From Chloroflexota bacterium (lineage in GTDB: Bacteria; Chloroflexota; Dehalococcoidia; Lucifugimonadales; SAR202-VII-2): 64,000 nt of DNA. The position numbers and the translations under genes were made by a program. The stretch lies in the NCBI GenBank assembly GCA_003228115.1, contig QEVV01000002.1, positions 186,001 through 250,000 of the forward strand, written 5' to 3'. Below the pieces are notes generated by a model. That model searched no databases. It had not been told where the DNA came from and saw nothing but the letters and a program-made list of their open reading frames with translations. Below are positions 36,972-45,277 of the stretch, piece by piece. Within the stretch, counting starts at the first letter, position 1; each line of letters opens with the position of its first letter.

Positions 36972-37934
36972 CTACCACTCCTCGTCCCGGTCAAACATTG
37001 CACCCACTGAACTGCCGCTGTGGATGCGAGCAATTGCCTCTCCAAGCAGCGAAGCAACCGATAGAACGGTGATCTTATGATCCCGTTTCGACGGCGGGAC
37101 CGGGATGGTGTCAGTCATTACAACCTCATTGATGTCGCTATCAATCAGGCGCTTGGCCGCCTCCTTGGACAACACGCCGTGAGTGCAACAGGCGAATATC
37201 TCCTTAGCGCCGGATTCCCTAAGGGCCGTAGCTGCCGATATCAAAGACCCTGCAGTATCGATCTCGTCATCGAAGGTTATGCAGGTCCTGCCTTCGACAT
37301 CTCCAATGATGTTCAAGCTCTCCGACTTTTCCATGTTGCCGATCCGGCGCTTCTCCACAATGGCAAGGGGAAGGTCCAACTGTTCGGCGAAGTCGCGAGC
37401 ACGCTTGGAGATGCCGATATCCACAGCTACAACAACAGCGTCATCCAGCTCTTTCTGCCGGAAGTGACGCACTAGGATGGGAAGAGCAGTAAGTTCATCC
37501 ACGGGCAAGTCGAAGAATCCCTGTATCTGTCCCGCATGGAGATCCACCGTAAGGACCCGGTCAGCTCCCGCCGTAGTGATGAGGTCGGCAACCAAACGTC
37601 CCGTAATAGGCACGCGGGGTTGGTCTTTCTTATCGGTCCGGCCATAGGCGTAATAGGGAATGACCGCCGTTATGCGCCCCGCCGACGCTCGCTTGGCAGC
37701 GTCGATCATGATCAAAAGCTCCATGAGGTTGTCGTTGACCGGGTAGCAAATTGACTGAACCAGAAACACGTCCCGTTGACGGACGTTCTCCAAGATTCGG
37801 ACAAAGGTATTGTCGTTACTGAACTTGAAGGCCTCCAACTCACTCAGGGAGATGCCCAGGTACTCGCAGATGTCCCGGGCAAGCTGCGGGTGGGCGTTTC
37901 CCGTGAAGACCTTCAACTCTTCGAAAAGCGGCAT
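36972..37934 (-). CDS. prs: Ribose-phosphate pyrophosphokinase
   Basis: A 320-residue PRPP synthetase, transferring pyrophosphate from ATP to ribose 5-phosphate for nucleotide, His, Trp and NAD synthesis. Landmarks are FSNDNTFVRI (usually FSDGE) near residue 38, PYYAYGRTDKKDQPR near 93, TVDLHAGQIQGFFD near 125 and the PRPP loop FDDEIDTAGS near 215. The ATG at 37934 is preceded by GAGG at good distance; a GTG three codons upstream is the alternative. A strong extended -10 element lies 40 bases upstream. Confidence 0.95.
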   Translation of the reverse strand: MPLFEELKVFTGNAHPQLARDICEYLGISLSELEAFKFSNDNTFVRILENVRQRDVFLVQSICYPVNDNLMELLIMIDAAKRASAGRITAVIPYYAYGRTDKKDQPRVPITGRLVADLITTAGADRVLTVDLHAGQIQGFFDLPVDELTALPILVRHFRQKELDDAVVVAVDIGISKRARDFAEQLDLPLAIVEKRRIGNMEKSESLNIIGDVEGRTCITFDDEIDTAGSLISAATALRESGAKEIFACCTHGVLSKEAAKRLIDSDINEVVMTDTIPVPPSKRDHKITVLSVASLLGEAIARIHSGSSVGAMFDRDEEW

Positions 37935-37973
37935 GCGCTGCACCTCTGACCCGGGGCTTTGTTGACCGGCAGA

Positions 37974-37982
37974 ATTGTAGCA
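37974..37982 (-). promoter_or_regulatory. Extended -10 promoter element of prs
   Basis: Reading the minus strand, TGCTACAAT fits the TGn extended -10 pattern, about 40 bases before the prs start. The hexamer 17 bases further upstream (TGGGCG) is a poor -35 match, as is common for extended -10 promoters. Confidence 0.45.
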
Positions 37983-38235
37983 CAGGGTTCATGGCGCGCC
38001 CACGGCTGCCTCCGACTCACCTCCGGCAATAAGCCACCATGAATCTGGGGGCAGCATTCATCGGATGGCCGCTTGGCACCGGCGGGCCACGCGCTTCGTC
38101 CGACGCATTACCTCAGATGCCTTCCCGTTCCAAGGAGCAACCCTCTATGGGCTATCCCCAGCATCGTCTTTGGCTTGGTGAACCGCATCGCGTCTCCCAG
38201 CCAAACTATGGCGATTAGCACCAGCGTTGCATTCC

Positions 38236-38264
38236 TTGACGCTCCACAGGCCCTTTGCTATCCT
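38236..38264 (+). promoter_or_regulatory. Promoter of tRNA-Val
   Basis: TTGACG (38236-38241), a 17-base spacer, then TATCCT (38259-38264). The predicted start falls about five bases before the mature tRNA 5' end. Confidence 0.6.
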
Positions 38265-38275
38265 CGCGTGAGCGT

Positions 38276-38352
38276 GGGCGGTTAGCTCAGCTGGTTAGAG
38301 CGTTGCGTTGACATCGCAGAGGTCATAGGTTCGAGTCCTATACCGCCCACCA
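38276..38352 (+). tRNA. tRNA-Val (anticodon GAC)
   Basis: A 77-base cloverleaf with encoded CCA. The acceptor stem pairs GGGCGGT (38276-38282) with ACCGCCC (38342-38348), followed by discriminator A and CCA. The D-arm has TAGCTCAGCTGGTTAGAG. The anticodon arm is TTGCG-TTGACAT-CGCAG, so the anticodon is GAC, reading GTC and GTT valine codons. The T-arm contains GGTTCGAGTCC. No intron or mismatch disturbs the fold. A small cupin gene follows 40 bases on. Confidence 0.97.
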
Positions 38353-38392
38353 CGTTGATGTCAGTCCTTTTTCCCCTAGTGCAGGAGGAAGC

Positions 38393-39019
38393 ATGGTCAC
38401 CACAACGGATTCTGCAGTCAAACAGTTCATCTCCCAAATTCGGAACCTCTACGAGCAAGAGCCTAACGTCGATAAGCGCTGGGAAAAGATGATCCCAGTG
38501 ATGCGTGAGCTTCTTGCTGACGCAGACGCTCGGAAGGACTCAGCCGCATGGCCCGAAACGGTGTACACGGATCGCGCTGAGAACCTGCTCTTCTATGAAG
38601 ACCCCGATTACGGTTTTGTCCTCAACGGCTTCATCAAGATCTCTAACCCGGATGTAAAGCCCAAGTCCCTGATCCACGACCATGCCCAGAATTGGACCTT
38701 GTACGGCGTCTTGGACGGCACCGACGCCATTGAGCGGTATGAGCGTGTGGACGACGGCTCCAAACCCGACTACGCCGAGGTCAAGTTCACCGGCAGGTTC
38801 CAGGTAGGCCCAGGCGACGTTGACCTAGTGCAGCCTTGGCTCATCCATGCAGAGGTGGGAGAGACGAAGCGCACCACGGCCTTCATCCTCCGTGCCGAGA
38901 GGCCCGGCAGCTTCCTGCAGGGACGCTACAACCCCGAGACTAACGAGTACTGGCAGGGCTACGGTCCCCGCATGACTCCGTACAAGCTCGGCGGTATGGA
39001 CTCCGCTCCAACGATTTAG
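38393..39019 (+). CDS. Small cupin-fold protein, cysteine-dioxygenase-like
   Basis: A 208-residue protein with one beta-barrel of the cupin superfamily. H95 and H97 (IHDHAQNW) and a later histidine in PWLIHAEVGET fit the three-histidine iron site of cysteine/thiol dioxygenases, while the usual cupin glutamate is not obvious. An N-terminal helical region of about 60 residues precedes the barrel. It probably oxidises a small thiol or other metabolite, or is a metal-binding member without known activity. GGAGGAAGC precedes the ATG. It is a single-gene unit closed by a terminator. Confidence 0.7.
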   Translation: MVTTTDSAVKQFISQIRNLYEQEPNVDKRWEKMIPVMRELLADADARKDSAAWPETVYTDRAENLLFYEDPDYGFVLNGFIKISNPDVKPKSLIHDHAQNWTLYGVLDGTDAIERYERVDDGSKPDYAEVKFTGRFQVGPGDVDLVQPWLIHAEVGETKRTTAFILRAERPGSFLQGRYNPETNEYWQGYGPRMTPYKLGGMDSAPTI

Positions 39020-39037
39020 CTCCTTCCTCGAACACAA

Positions 39038-39083
39038 ATAAGCGGCCATCGGTGAATCATCGATGGCCGCTTATCTCTTTTTA
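39038..39083 (+). terminator. Intrinsic terminator after the small cupin gene
   Basis: A perfect 14-bp stem (ATAAGCGGCCATCG at 39038-39051 with 39061-39074), nine-base loop, then CTCTTTTTA. Confidence 0.9.
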
Positions 39084-39214
39084 CGGGCTCGGGACATCCT
39101 TCGAAAGTGGGGGGGAGGGTGTCCCCTTCGTACACGTAAGCGGCATCAACGAAGGAATGGGCTCCAAGGTGGTCAGCCCTGCCGCTGAGAGGACTAGCCT
39201 CCTCGTTCGTTCCC

Positions 39215-39243
39215 TTGCGTGGCCCATCTGGCGTTGCTAGCAT
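39215..39243 (+). promoter_or_regulatory. Probable thrS promoter
   Basis: TTGCGT (39215-39220), a 17-base spacer and TAGCAT (39238-39243) lie about 50 bases before the thrS start. The upstream part of the gap (39084-39214) has no T-box or other recognisable leader. Confidence 0.45.
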
Positions 39244-39294
39244 GTTCTCACAGGGTCGGTACTCACCGATCATTTCCAGAAAGGACGGCCACCC

Positions 39295-41046
39295 TTGTCC
39301 GCAACCAAGAACGAAGAAAGCGCAGACTTAGACTCGTTGCGTTATCGCATCCGCCACTCGGCAGCGCACGTCATGGCGGACGCGGTGCAGCAGCTGTTTC
39401 CGGAGGCCAAGCTCGGAATTGGCCCCCCCATTGAGGACGGCTTCTATTACGACTTTGAAGTCTCTCATCCCTTCACGCCCGAAGACATGGAGGCCATTGA
39501 AGCCCGCATGAAGGAGATCGTGAAGGCCAACAAGCGCTTTGAGCGGGTGGTGACGACCCGGGAAGGCGCGGCGGAGCGCATCTCCGGCCAGCCTTTCAAA
39601 CAGGAAGTGCTGGAAGGCATACCGGCGGACGAAGAAATTAGCTTCTACCAGCACGGCGATTGGGAAGACCTCTGCGAAGGTCCCCATGTTGGGTACACAG
39701 CAGGCATCAAGGCCTTCAAGTTGCTAACCATCGCCGGGGCGTACTGGCGGGGTGATGAGCATCGTCCGATGCTTCAGCGGATTTACGGCACGGCCTGGGA
39801 GTCAAAAGCAGCCTTGGCAGACTACCTCCATCGGCGCGAGGAGGCCCTTCGCCGCGACCACCGCCGCTTGGGGAAGGATCTGGACCTTTTCAGCGTCCAT
39901 GACGAGACGGGAGCAGGCCTGATCCTGTGGCATCCCAAGGGCGGCCGGGTACGTTCCCTTATCGAAGACCACTGGCGCCAAGAGCACTACAAGCATGGTT
40001 ACGACCTGGTCTATACGCCCCACATAGGCCGCTCGACGTTGTGGGAGACCAGCGGGCACCTTGGCTTTTTCTCCGAGAATATGTATCCACCCATCGACGT
40101 GGGCGGCCAAGACTACTACCTGAAGCCCATGAATTGCCCCTTTCACATCATGATCTACAAGACAGCGCTACGGAGCTACCGCGAGCTACCGATGCGTATC
40201 GGAGAGTTGGGCACCGTTTACCGAAACGAACGAGGGGGCGTCCTCCACGGCCTCATGCGGGTACGCGGGTTCACTCAGGATGACGCCCACATCTTTTGCA
40301 GACCTGACCAGATCGCCGCTGAAGTGGACGGGGTACTGGCCTTCACCTTCGATTTGTTAGGCGCCTTCGGCTTCACGGAGTTTGAGATAGCGCTCTCCAC
40401 CCGACCGGAGAAGGCTGTCGGGTCGGATGCCATGTGGGGCACCGCCACAGACGCCCTCCGTCAGGCGATTGAGGGACGGTCCCTGCCCTACACGGTTGAC
40501 GAAGGGGGTGGGGCTTTCTACGGACCCAAGATCGACGTCATGATTAGGGATGCCATCGGCAGATCGTGGCAGTGCACCACGGTCCAATTCGACTTCAATC
40601 TGCCTGAGCGCTTCGACCTAAAATTCGTAGGGGCGGACGGCAACGATTACCAGCCCTACATGGTCCATCGGGCCCTCTTCGGCTCCATGGAGCGGTTCTT
40701 TGGCGTGCTGGTGGAGCATTACGGGGGGGCCTTTCCAATGTGGCTGGCGCCAATCCAAGCCGTCGTTATCCCCATCGCGGACCGCCACAACGAATACGCG
40801 GCCTCCGTAGGCGCGCAACTTCGGGCAGCGGGCCTACGGGTGGATGTCGATGAACGGGGGGAGCGCATGAACGCAAAGATACGTGACGCCCAATTACAGA
40901 AGATCCCGTTCATGCTCGTAGTAGGAGACAAAGAGGCCGCCAACGGTGAGGCGTCAGTCCGCCTCCGAAGCGGAGAAGACCTAGGCCCAATGGGGGTCTC
41001 CAGCATCTCCGATTTGGCCCTGCAGGCAGTGGCTGATCGCGCCTAG
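39295..41046 (+). CDS. thrS: Threonyl-tRNA synthetase lacking the TGS domain
   Basis: A 583-residue class II synthetase that charges tRNA-Thr. The editing domain begins almost at once, with H21 and H25 (HSAAHV), so the N-terminal TGS domain of about 60 residues found in the roughly 640-residue bacterial enzyme is missing. The catalytic core has motif 2 TVYRNERGGVLHGLMRVRGF, zinc ligands in MNCPFH, QDDAHIF and VHRALFGS, and motif 3 GSMERFFGVL. The anticodon-binding domain closes the protein. The start is TTG with AAGGA upstream. No TGS-coding sequence is seen in the 5' gap. It is followed, 56 bases on, by infC. Confidence 0.93.
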   Translation: MSATKNEESADLDSLRYRIRHSAAHVMADAVQQLFPEAKLGIGPPIEDGFYYDFEVSHPFTPEDMEAIEARMKEIVKANKRFERVVTTREGAAERISGQPFKQEVLEGIPADEEISFYQHGDWEDLCEGPHVGYTAGIKAFKLLTIAGAYWRGDEHRPMLQRIYGTAWESKAALADYLHRREEALRRDHRRLGKDLDLFSVHDETGAGLILWHPKGGRVRSLIEDHWRQEHYKHGYDLVYTPHIGRSTLWETSGHLGFFSENMYPPIDVGGQDYYLKPMNCPFHIMIYKTALRSYRELPMRIGELGTVYRNERGGVLHGLMRVRGFTQDDAHIFCRPDQIAAEVDGVLAFTFDLLGAFGFTEFEIALSTRPEKAVGSDAMWGTATDALRQAIEGRSLPYTVDEGGGAFYGPKIDVMIRDAIGRSWQCTTVQFDFNLPERFDLKFVGADGNDYQPYMVHRALFGSMERFFGVLVEHYGGAFPMWLAPIQAVVIPIADRHNEYAASVGAQLRAAGLRVDVDERGERMNAKIRDAQLQKIPFMLVVGDKEAANGEASVRLRSGEDLGPMGVSSISDLALQAVADRA

Positions 41047-41072
41047 ACTGCCTCATAGGGCTGTGCTATAGT
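41044..41072 (+). promoter_or_regulatory. Promoter for infC-rpmI-rplT
   Basis: An extended -10, TGCTATAGT ending at 41072, with TAGACT (41044-41049) 17 bases upstream. The -35 overlaps the thrS stop codon, so the ribosomal-protein operon can be transcribed apart from thrS. Confidence 0.5.
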
Positions 41073-41102
41073 TCAAAGGTCGTTGTCCTATTCTCGTTAC
41101 AG

Positions 41103-41699
41103 GTGAGGGCGAACAACATAGCCAGAGATTATCGCGTCAATGAAGCCATCCGGGCTCGCCAGGTCTTGGTGATAGACGAGACCGGAACTCAGCTTGGCAC
41201 CATGACCTTAGCCGAGGCTCTTGAACGAGCCCGCGGCTCCGATCTTGACCTAGTGGAGGTTGCTCCACAGGCCGACCCGCCGGTGTGCCGTCTGTTGGAC
41301 TACGGAAAGTTCCGGTTCATGCAGACTAAAAAACAGCGGGAAACGCGCAGGGGCTCGAAGACCGGTCTGATGCGAGAGGTGCGTTTTCGCCCCCGCATTG
41401 GCGACCATGACATTGATGCCAAGGGCCGCCAGGTCCGCAAGCTCTTGGCCGAAGGTAGCAAGGTCAAAGTGTCCGTGATGTTTCGCGGCAGGGAGATCAC
41501 CCACCCTGAGCTTGGAGCGGTACTTCTCAGAAAAATTGCTGAGAGCCTTAAAGAGGAATCCAAACTGGAAAAGGCGCCGTCGATGGAAGGGCGCTTTCTC
41601 AGCATTGTGCTCGCCCCCACGGTGGTCAAAGAGGCGGGAGCACGATCGGAGTCTGACGAAGACGAAAGCGACGACATCAACGAGCTAGCGGGGGTCTAA
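41103..41699 (+). CDS. infC: Translation initiation factor IF-3
   Basis: A 198-residue IF-3, which prevents subunit joining and checks the start codon. The N-domain (YRVNEAIRARQVLVIDETG) and C-domain (EVRFRPRIGDHDIDAKGRQVRKLL and KVSVMFRGREI) are complete, with an acidic tail of about 20 residues (SESDEDESDD). The frame given begins at GTG, but that codon has no ribosome site. An ATA at 41118, which opens the conserved IARDYRVNE, is preceded at good distance by AGGTGAGG. Rare AUU/AUC/AUA starts on infC are known to give IF-3 autoregulation, so the true start may be 41118. Confidence 0.93.
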   Translation: MRANNIARDYRVNEAIRARQVLVIDETGTQLGTMTLAEALERARGSDLDLVEVAPQADPPVCRLLDYGKFRFMQTKKQRETRRGSKTGLMREVRFRPRIGDHDIDAKGRQVRKLLAEGSKVKVSVMFRGREITHPELGAVLLRKIAESLKEESKLEKAPSMEGRFLSIVLAPTVVKEAGARSESDEDESDDINELAGV

Positions 41700-41732
41700 G
41701 AGCCTTTTGCTACGTTAGTCTGGAGCATCTAC

Positions 41733-41939
41733 ATGGCCAAGCAGAAACTGAAAACACACCGCGGCGCGTATAAGCGCTTCGGCGTCACTGGCACAGGGAA
41801 GTACACCCGCCGCAAGGGTCACCTGAGCCATCTCCGCCGCAAGAAGCTCGGGGGAGTGCGTCGACTCTATGACGGCAAGCTGCCGGTTCACCCTACGCAC
41901 ACGCGTAGGCTGGGCCGCCTCATGCCCTATTCCGGTTAG
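41733..41939 (+). CDS. rpmI: 50S ribosomal protein L35
   Basis: A 68-residue L35 with the usual KLKTHRGAYKRFGVTGTGK start and the basic RRKGHLSHLRRKK block. It is slightly longer than the usual 64-66 residues. It lies between infC and rplT in the standard order. An upstream TCTGGAG provides the ribosome site. Confidence 0.96.
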   Translation: MAKQKLKTHRGAYKRFGVTGTGKYTRRKGHLSHLRRKKLGGVRRLYDGKLPVHPTHTRRLGRLMPYSG

Positions 41940-41951
41940 GAGCATTCATCG

Positions 41952-42326
41952 ATGGCACGCGTAAAGAGAGGCGTTACCAAACGCCACCGACACCATAAAG
42001 TTCTGTCTATGACCAAGGGCCACCGAGCAGCGCGCCACACGCGTTATAAGGTAGCCCGCGAATCTCTAATCAAGGCCTTAAGCCACGCTTATCGCCACCG
42101 CCGCCAGCGCAAGGGCGACTTCCGGCGGTTGTGGATCATGCGCATCAATGCCGCTGCCAGGCTTAACGGCCTCAACTACGGCCAGTTCATTGATGGGCTG
42201 AACAAGGCAGGCGTGGAGCTTGACCGAAAGGTATTGGCTGACCTGGCAGTGCGAGACCCTGAGAGCTTCGCACAAATCGCGGCCTCCGCTAAGGCGGCCC
42301 GGGAACAGGCAACCGCAGCAGCCTAG
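41952..42326 (+). CDS. rplT: 50S ribosomal protein L20
   Basis: A 124-residue L20, needed early in 50S assembly. The N-terminus [18 protein letters not shown] and the [20 protein letters not shown] block are diagnostic. It follows rpmI by 12 bases, with TTAGGAGC overlapping the L35 stop as ribosome site. The transcript ends at the strong terminator just beyond. Confidence 0.97.
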   Translation: MARVKRGVTKRHRHHKVLSMTKGHRAARHTRYKVARESLIKALSHAYRHRRQRKGDFRRLWIMRINAAARLNGLNYGQFIDGLNKAGVELDRKVLADLAVRDPESFAQIAASAKAAREQATAAA

Positions 42327-42344
42327 GACCTCCCCTCTATAACG

Positions 42345-42384
42345 ATAAGAAAGACGCCCCTTTCGGGGCGTCTTTCTTATTTCT
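42345..42384 (+). terminator. Terminator of infC-rpmI-rplT
   Basis: A perfect 16-bp stem (ATAAGAAAGACGCCCC at 42345-42360 with 42365-42380) with a TTTC tetraloop; its 3' arm ends T-rich and continues TTCTT. The A-rich 5' arm allows it to serve the converging amidohydrolase gene as well. Confidence 0.92.
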
Positions 42385-42414
42385 TGACAGGTGGCATCGT
42401 CGGCTGGAAGGGCT

Positions 42415-44058
42415 TCAAAGCTCCCAGCGCCGCACTTTGCCGGTTCTCTCTTTCTGAACCTCCCCGTGGTCAACCTTCACCGTACCATTGACGACCACAA
42501 GGTCAATTCCCGTCGGTTGACGATGCACCTCAGCGTCGTCGATCCAGTCGGGCGGTAGGACATCATCGAAGCCATCGTCAATCGTGTCGGGATCAAAGAC
42601 CACCACATCCGCGGGCCGGCCTACCTCAAGCCAGCCCCGCTTTGTGCCGAGCACCTCCGCGTTGAACCCCGTCAACTTATGGACTGCTGCCTCCATGGAT
42701 AGGAGGCCCCTTTCTCGACTCCAATAACCCAACAGCCGGGCCGGGGCGCCATAGAAGAAGAAGTTGCCCAGGTGCGCGCCAGCATCGGTGCCAATGACCG
42801 ACTGCGGGCTGACAATGGCTTCACTCAGCATGTCCAGGTCGTTGTTGCCCCGGAAGCCCCAGAAAACGAAGCTCACAGACCCAACGTTCCGGGCCAGGAG
42901 GTCCAAGGCGAAGTCCAGCGGCTCTTGCCCTGTCGCCGCGGCCGCCTGCTCAATGTTATGCCTTACCCAGCGCTTGTCCTCCGGGTTACCCACGTCCCGG
43001 ATCACAATGGAGCTCCAGCGGTCAACCTGCCATTGGCCTTTGCTGGCGGCGCGCAACCGCGTGCGCACATCGGGGTTCATCAGCGCTTCAGAGAAGGGGC
43101 CTGCCTCCTTGGGCAACGCCTTCCACTCCTCTAGGTGGTTGAAGGGCAAAAAGTCCGCCGCTCCGCAGCGTGTCAAGTGTGTGTAAGGAACGACCACCCC
43201 GTAGGACTTGGTGCCCTGTTGGGTCAGGTCTTCCATAATGTTTCCAAGGGCCTTGGACACTTCCAGCTTGTCCGGAAAGTGCCTCCATTCGTTGATAAGG
43301 TGCGTGCCACGCACGGCCTGCGCCATGGCGTACACCTCCGAATCGGGATTGGTGATCTGGACAGACCCGTTGTTCTGGTAGAGACCTCCGTTATGAACCA
43401 CAGCCTCAGCTAACGCAATCGTCTCTGAGAGCTCTGCGAAAGTGCTGGGCGTATCGCTGTGAAGTGCTGGGCCGCCCGGAGGGCTGGTGGAGAAGCCTAT
43501 GGCCCCCGCCTCCCAAGCCTCGGTTACGACGTTGACCATGAGTTGGATCTCGTCGGCATCGGCAGCGCGCTCCACGGCCGCCATGCCCATAACCGACAGA
43601 CGTACCGGAGAGTGGGGCACCAGCGCCCCAACGTTAACCCCGACATTGCCCTCAAGGTTCGCCAGGTACTCAGGGAAGGTGCTCCATTCGAAGGTATCCG
43701 GCTCAATGTAGTTGTCGAGCACTCGCTTGAGGTACTTGACCAACACGTCCAGGGCCTCGGCATTGTCAGGAACTGGGGCACAAGAAGCGCCGCAATCACC
43801 AATAACGATCGTGGTGACGCCATAGTTGATCACAGGAAGGCCGTCTGGATAGAATTTCAGGAACAGGTCCATATGGGTATGGGGATCAATGAAACCGGGA
43901 GCGATCACCCGGCCACCGGCGTCGATGGTGCGACGCGCCGGGCCGGAAACATCGCCCACTCCCACAATCACGTCTCCCTCTATAGCGACGGCGCCCTGGT
44001 AGGCAGCCTTGCCTGTTCCGTCAACGATGCGGCCATTGTGAATAAGAAGGTCGTACAT
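42415..44058 (-). CDS. Amidohydrolase, N-acyl-D-amino-acid deacylase type
   Basis: A 547-residue metal-dependent hydrolase of the D-aminoacylase/dihydroorotase-like group. H60 and H62 in FIDPHTHMD bind the first metal. IGDCGASCAP near residue 95 carries the family cysteine, and GTDAGAHLGNFFFYG holds the catalytic aspartate. The C-terminal part returns to the small beta domain (VGRPADVVVFDPDTIDDG). Such enzymes hydrolyse N-acyl-D-amino acids or cyclic amides, but the exact substrate is not readable. It stands alone on the minus strand, divergent from the epimerase gene with a 97-base gap. Confidence 0.85.
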   Translation of the reverse strand: MYDLLIHNGRIVDGTGKAAYQGAVAIEGDVIVGVGDVSGPARRTIDAGGRVIAPGFIDPHTHMDLFLKFYPDGLPVINYGVTTIVIGDCGASCAPVPDNAEALDVLVKYLKRVLDNYIEPDTFEWSTFPEYLANLEGNVGVNVGALVPHSPVRLSVMGMAAVERAADADEIQLMVNVVTEAWEAGAIGFSTSPPGGPALHSDTPSTFAELSETIALAEAVVHNGGLYQNNGSVQITNPDSEVYAMAQAVRGTHLINEWRHFPDKLEVSKALGNIMEDLTQQGTKSYGVVVPYTHLTRCGAADFLPFNHLEEWKALPKEAGPFSEALMNPDVRTRLRAASKGQWQVDRWSSIVIRDVGNPEDKRWVRHNIEQAAAATGQEPLDFALDLLARNVGSVSFVFWGFRGNNDLDMLSEAIVSPQSVIGTDAGAHLGNFFFYGAPARLLGYWSRERGLLSMEAAVHKLTGFNAEVLGTKRGWLEVGRPADVVVFDPDTIDDGFDDVLPPDWIDDAEVHRQPTGIDLVVVNGTVKVDHGEVQKERTGKVRRWEL

Positions 44059-44155
44059 AGAGTCTCACCTCAACTACATGACTTCCGGTCTTTTGCGGAA
44101 GGTATGCTACCCTCTGGAAGCTGTCAACTTGCGTGTGGACTTGATGGAGGAACTG

Positions 44156-45097
44156 ATGAATATTCTGATAACTGGGGCTGGCCTGGCAGGCTCCTATACA
44201 GCTAGAGAAGCCATGGCGAAAGGGCACAAGGTAACGCTGTACGACATCTCGCCCAACGCTGACTATATACGGGCCGTCGTCGGAGAGGTCGACGTTGTGA
44301 AGGGGGACGTGACCGACTTGCCCTTTCTCATCGAAACGTTTCAGAGCCGGAAGATCGACGCTGTGTTTCACTCAGCCTATCTCATAGGCGACCGCCTGTC
44401 TGAGCGCCCCTATACAGGCCTGAACGTGAACGTCGGCGGCGTCATTGCCATCGCGGAGGCAGTCCGTCTCAGTGGGGCAAAACGGATGGTTTTCGCCAGC
44501 ACCTACGGTGTCTATAACTGGGCATCAGGCCCAACCCGTCCGGTTGACGAGGACTTTCCCGTCCTCACCAACGTGCTCTACCGGGCCAGCAAGATAGCCT
44601 GCGAAAGCCTCCTTCACGCCTTAGGCAACCACTACGGGTTTGAGACCGGGGTTGTGCGATTCGCACAGATATACGGCCGGGGGCACTATGTTGGCGGTGA
44701 CGTCATTGGTGGTGTTGTCCATGAATATGTAAACGCTGCCCTTGCCGGTGGGCCGGTTCATATTCAGTCCAATATTTTCGGCAGCAACGAATTGATCTAC
44801 GCTGGCGACCTTGCCCAGGGCGTTGTACTTGCGCTGGAGCAACCCCTGACTGAGGCCCGCGTCTTCAACATCGGGACTGGTGTCGTCACCGACAGTGAGG
44901 GGCTTGCCTCCATATTCAGAGAGGTATTCCCAAACATTGCCGTCGATGTTTCTCCAGGTCCAGAGGTCGCCTTCACCCCTTATCGGCCCCAGTCCTTGGA
45001 CATCGACAGGGCTAGGAATGTGTTGGGCTACAACCCAGTGCATCTGGGGAGCAGCGGTATTGCAAGCTTCGTCGAGGACCTGAAGCGAACGGGATAA
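44156..45097 (+). CDS. NAD-dependent epimerase/dehydratase family protein
   Basis: A 313-residue extended SDR. The start at MNILITGAGLAGS is fixed by GGAGG five bases upstream; the longer open frame from 44078 is rejected. The nucleotide motif is GAGLAGS, an atypical version of GxxGxxG. The catalytic YxxxK occurs as YRASK after the STYGVYNW block. Members act on nucleotide sugars or other hydroxyl/keto substrates. There are no glycan genes nearby; the neighbours are catabolic, so an oxidoreductase role on a small molecule is equally possible. Confidence 0.8.
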   Translation: MNILITGAGLAGSYTAREAMAKGHKVTLYDISPNADYIRAVVGEVDVVKGDVTDLPFLIETFQSRKIDAVFHSAYLIGDRLSERPYTGLNVNVGGVIAIAEAVRLSGAKRMVFASTYGVYNWASGPTRPVDEDFPVLTNVLYRASKIACESLLHALGNHYGFETGVVRFAQIYGRGHYVGGDVIGGVVHEYVNAALAGGPVHIQSNIFGSNELIYAGDLAQGVVLALEQPLTEARVFNIGTGVVTDSEGLASIFREVFPNIAVDVSPGPEVAFTPYRPQSLDIDRARNVLGYNPVHLGSSGIASFVEDLKRTG

Positions 45098-45137
45098 ACA
45101 CCCCGCCCGAAGCAGGCGGAAGCTGGCAACAAACAAA

Positions 45138-45166
45138 TTGACAGGGCTCGACGTCGAACCTAGTAT
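45138..45166 (+). promoter_or_regulatory. Promoter for the racemase-like/TPP-enzyme pair
   Basis: TTGACA (45138-45143), 17 bases, TAGTAT (45161-45166). It would give a leader of about 105 bases before the 45278 start. Confidence 0.6.
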
Positions 45167-45277
45167 GATGGCCTCCCTGGCGCACCCAACAAGATGCCTC
45201 TCCCAGAGCCTTGGGGTAAGAGGCGGCAGTGCCAGTGAGGTTTACAGCACCTGGGCCATCAGTCATGGAGGTGTCCA

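Larger units (their letters stand above)
37935..38275. other. Gene-free stretch between prs and tRNA-Val
   Basis: About 340 bases without a supportable gene. It holds the prs promoter at its left end and the tRNA promoter at its right end. An open frame running into the tRNA (38073-38285) has no conserved features and is not called. Nothing else is visible in the middle. Confidence 0.6.

Noticed and set aside
38073..38285. Frame of 70 residues running into tRNA-Val
   Set aside because: It overlaps the tRNA and its promoter and has no conserved features.
39084..39294. Possible T-box upstream of thrS, because of AAGGTGGTCAGCCC
   Set aside because: The T-box core (GGTGGTACCGCG type) and specifier loop are absent and no leader terminator follows.
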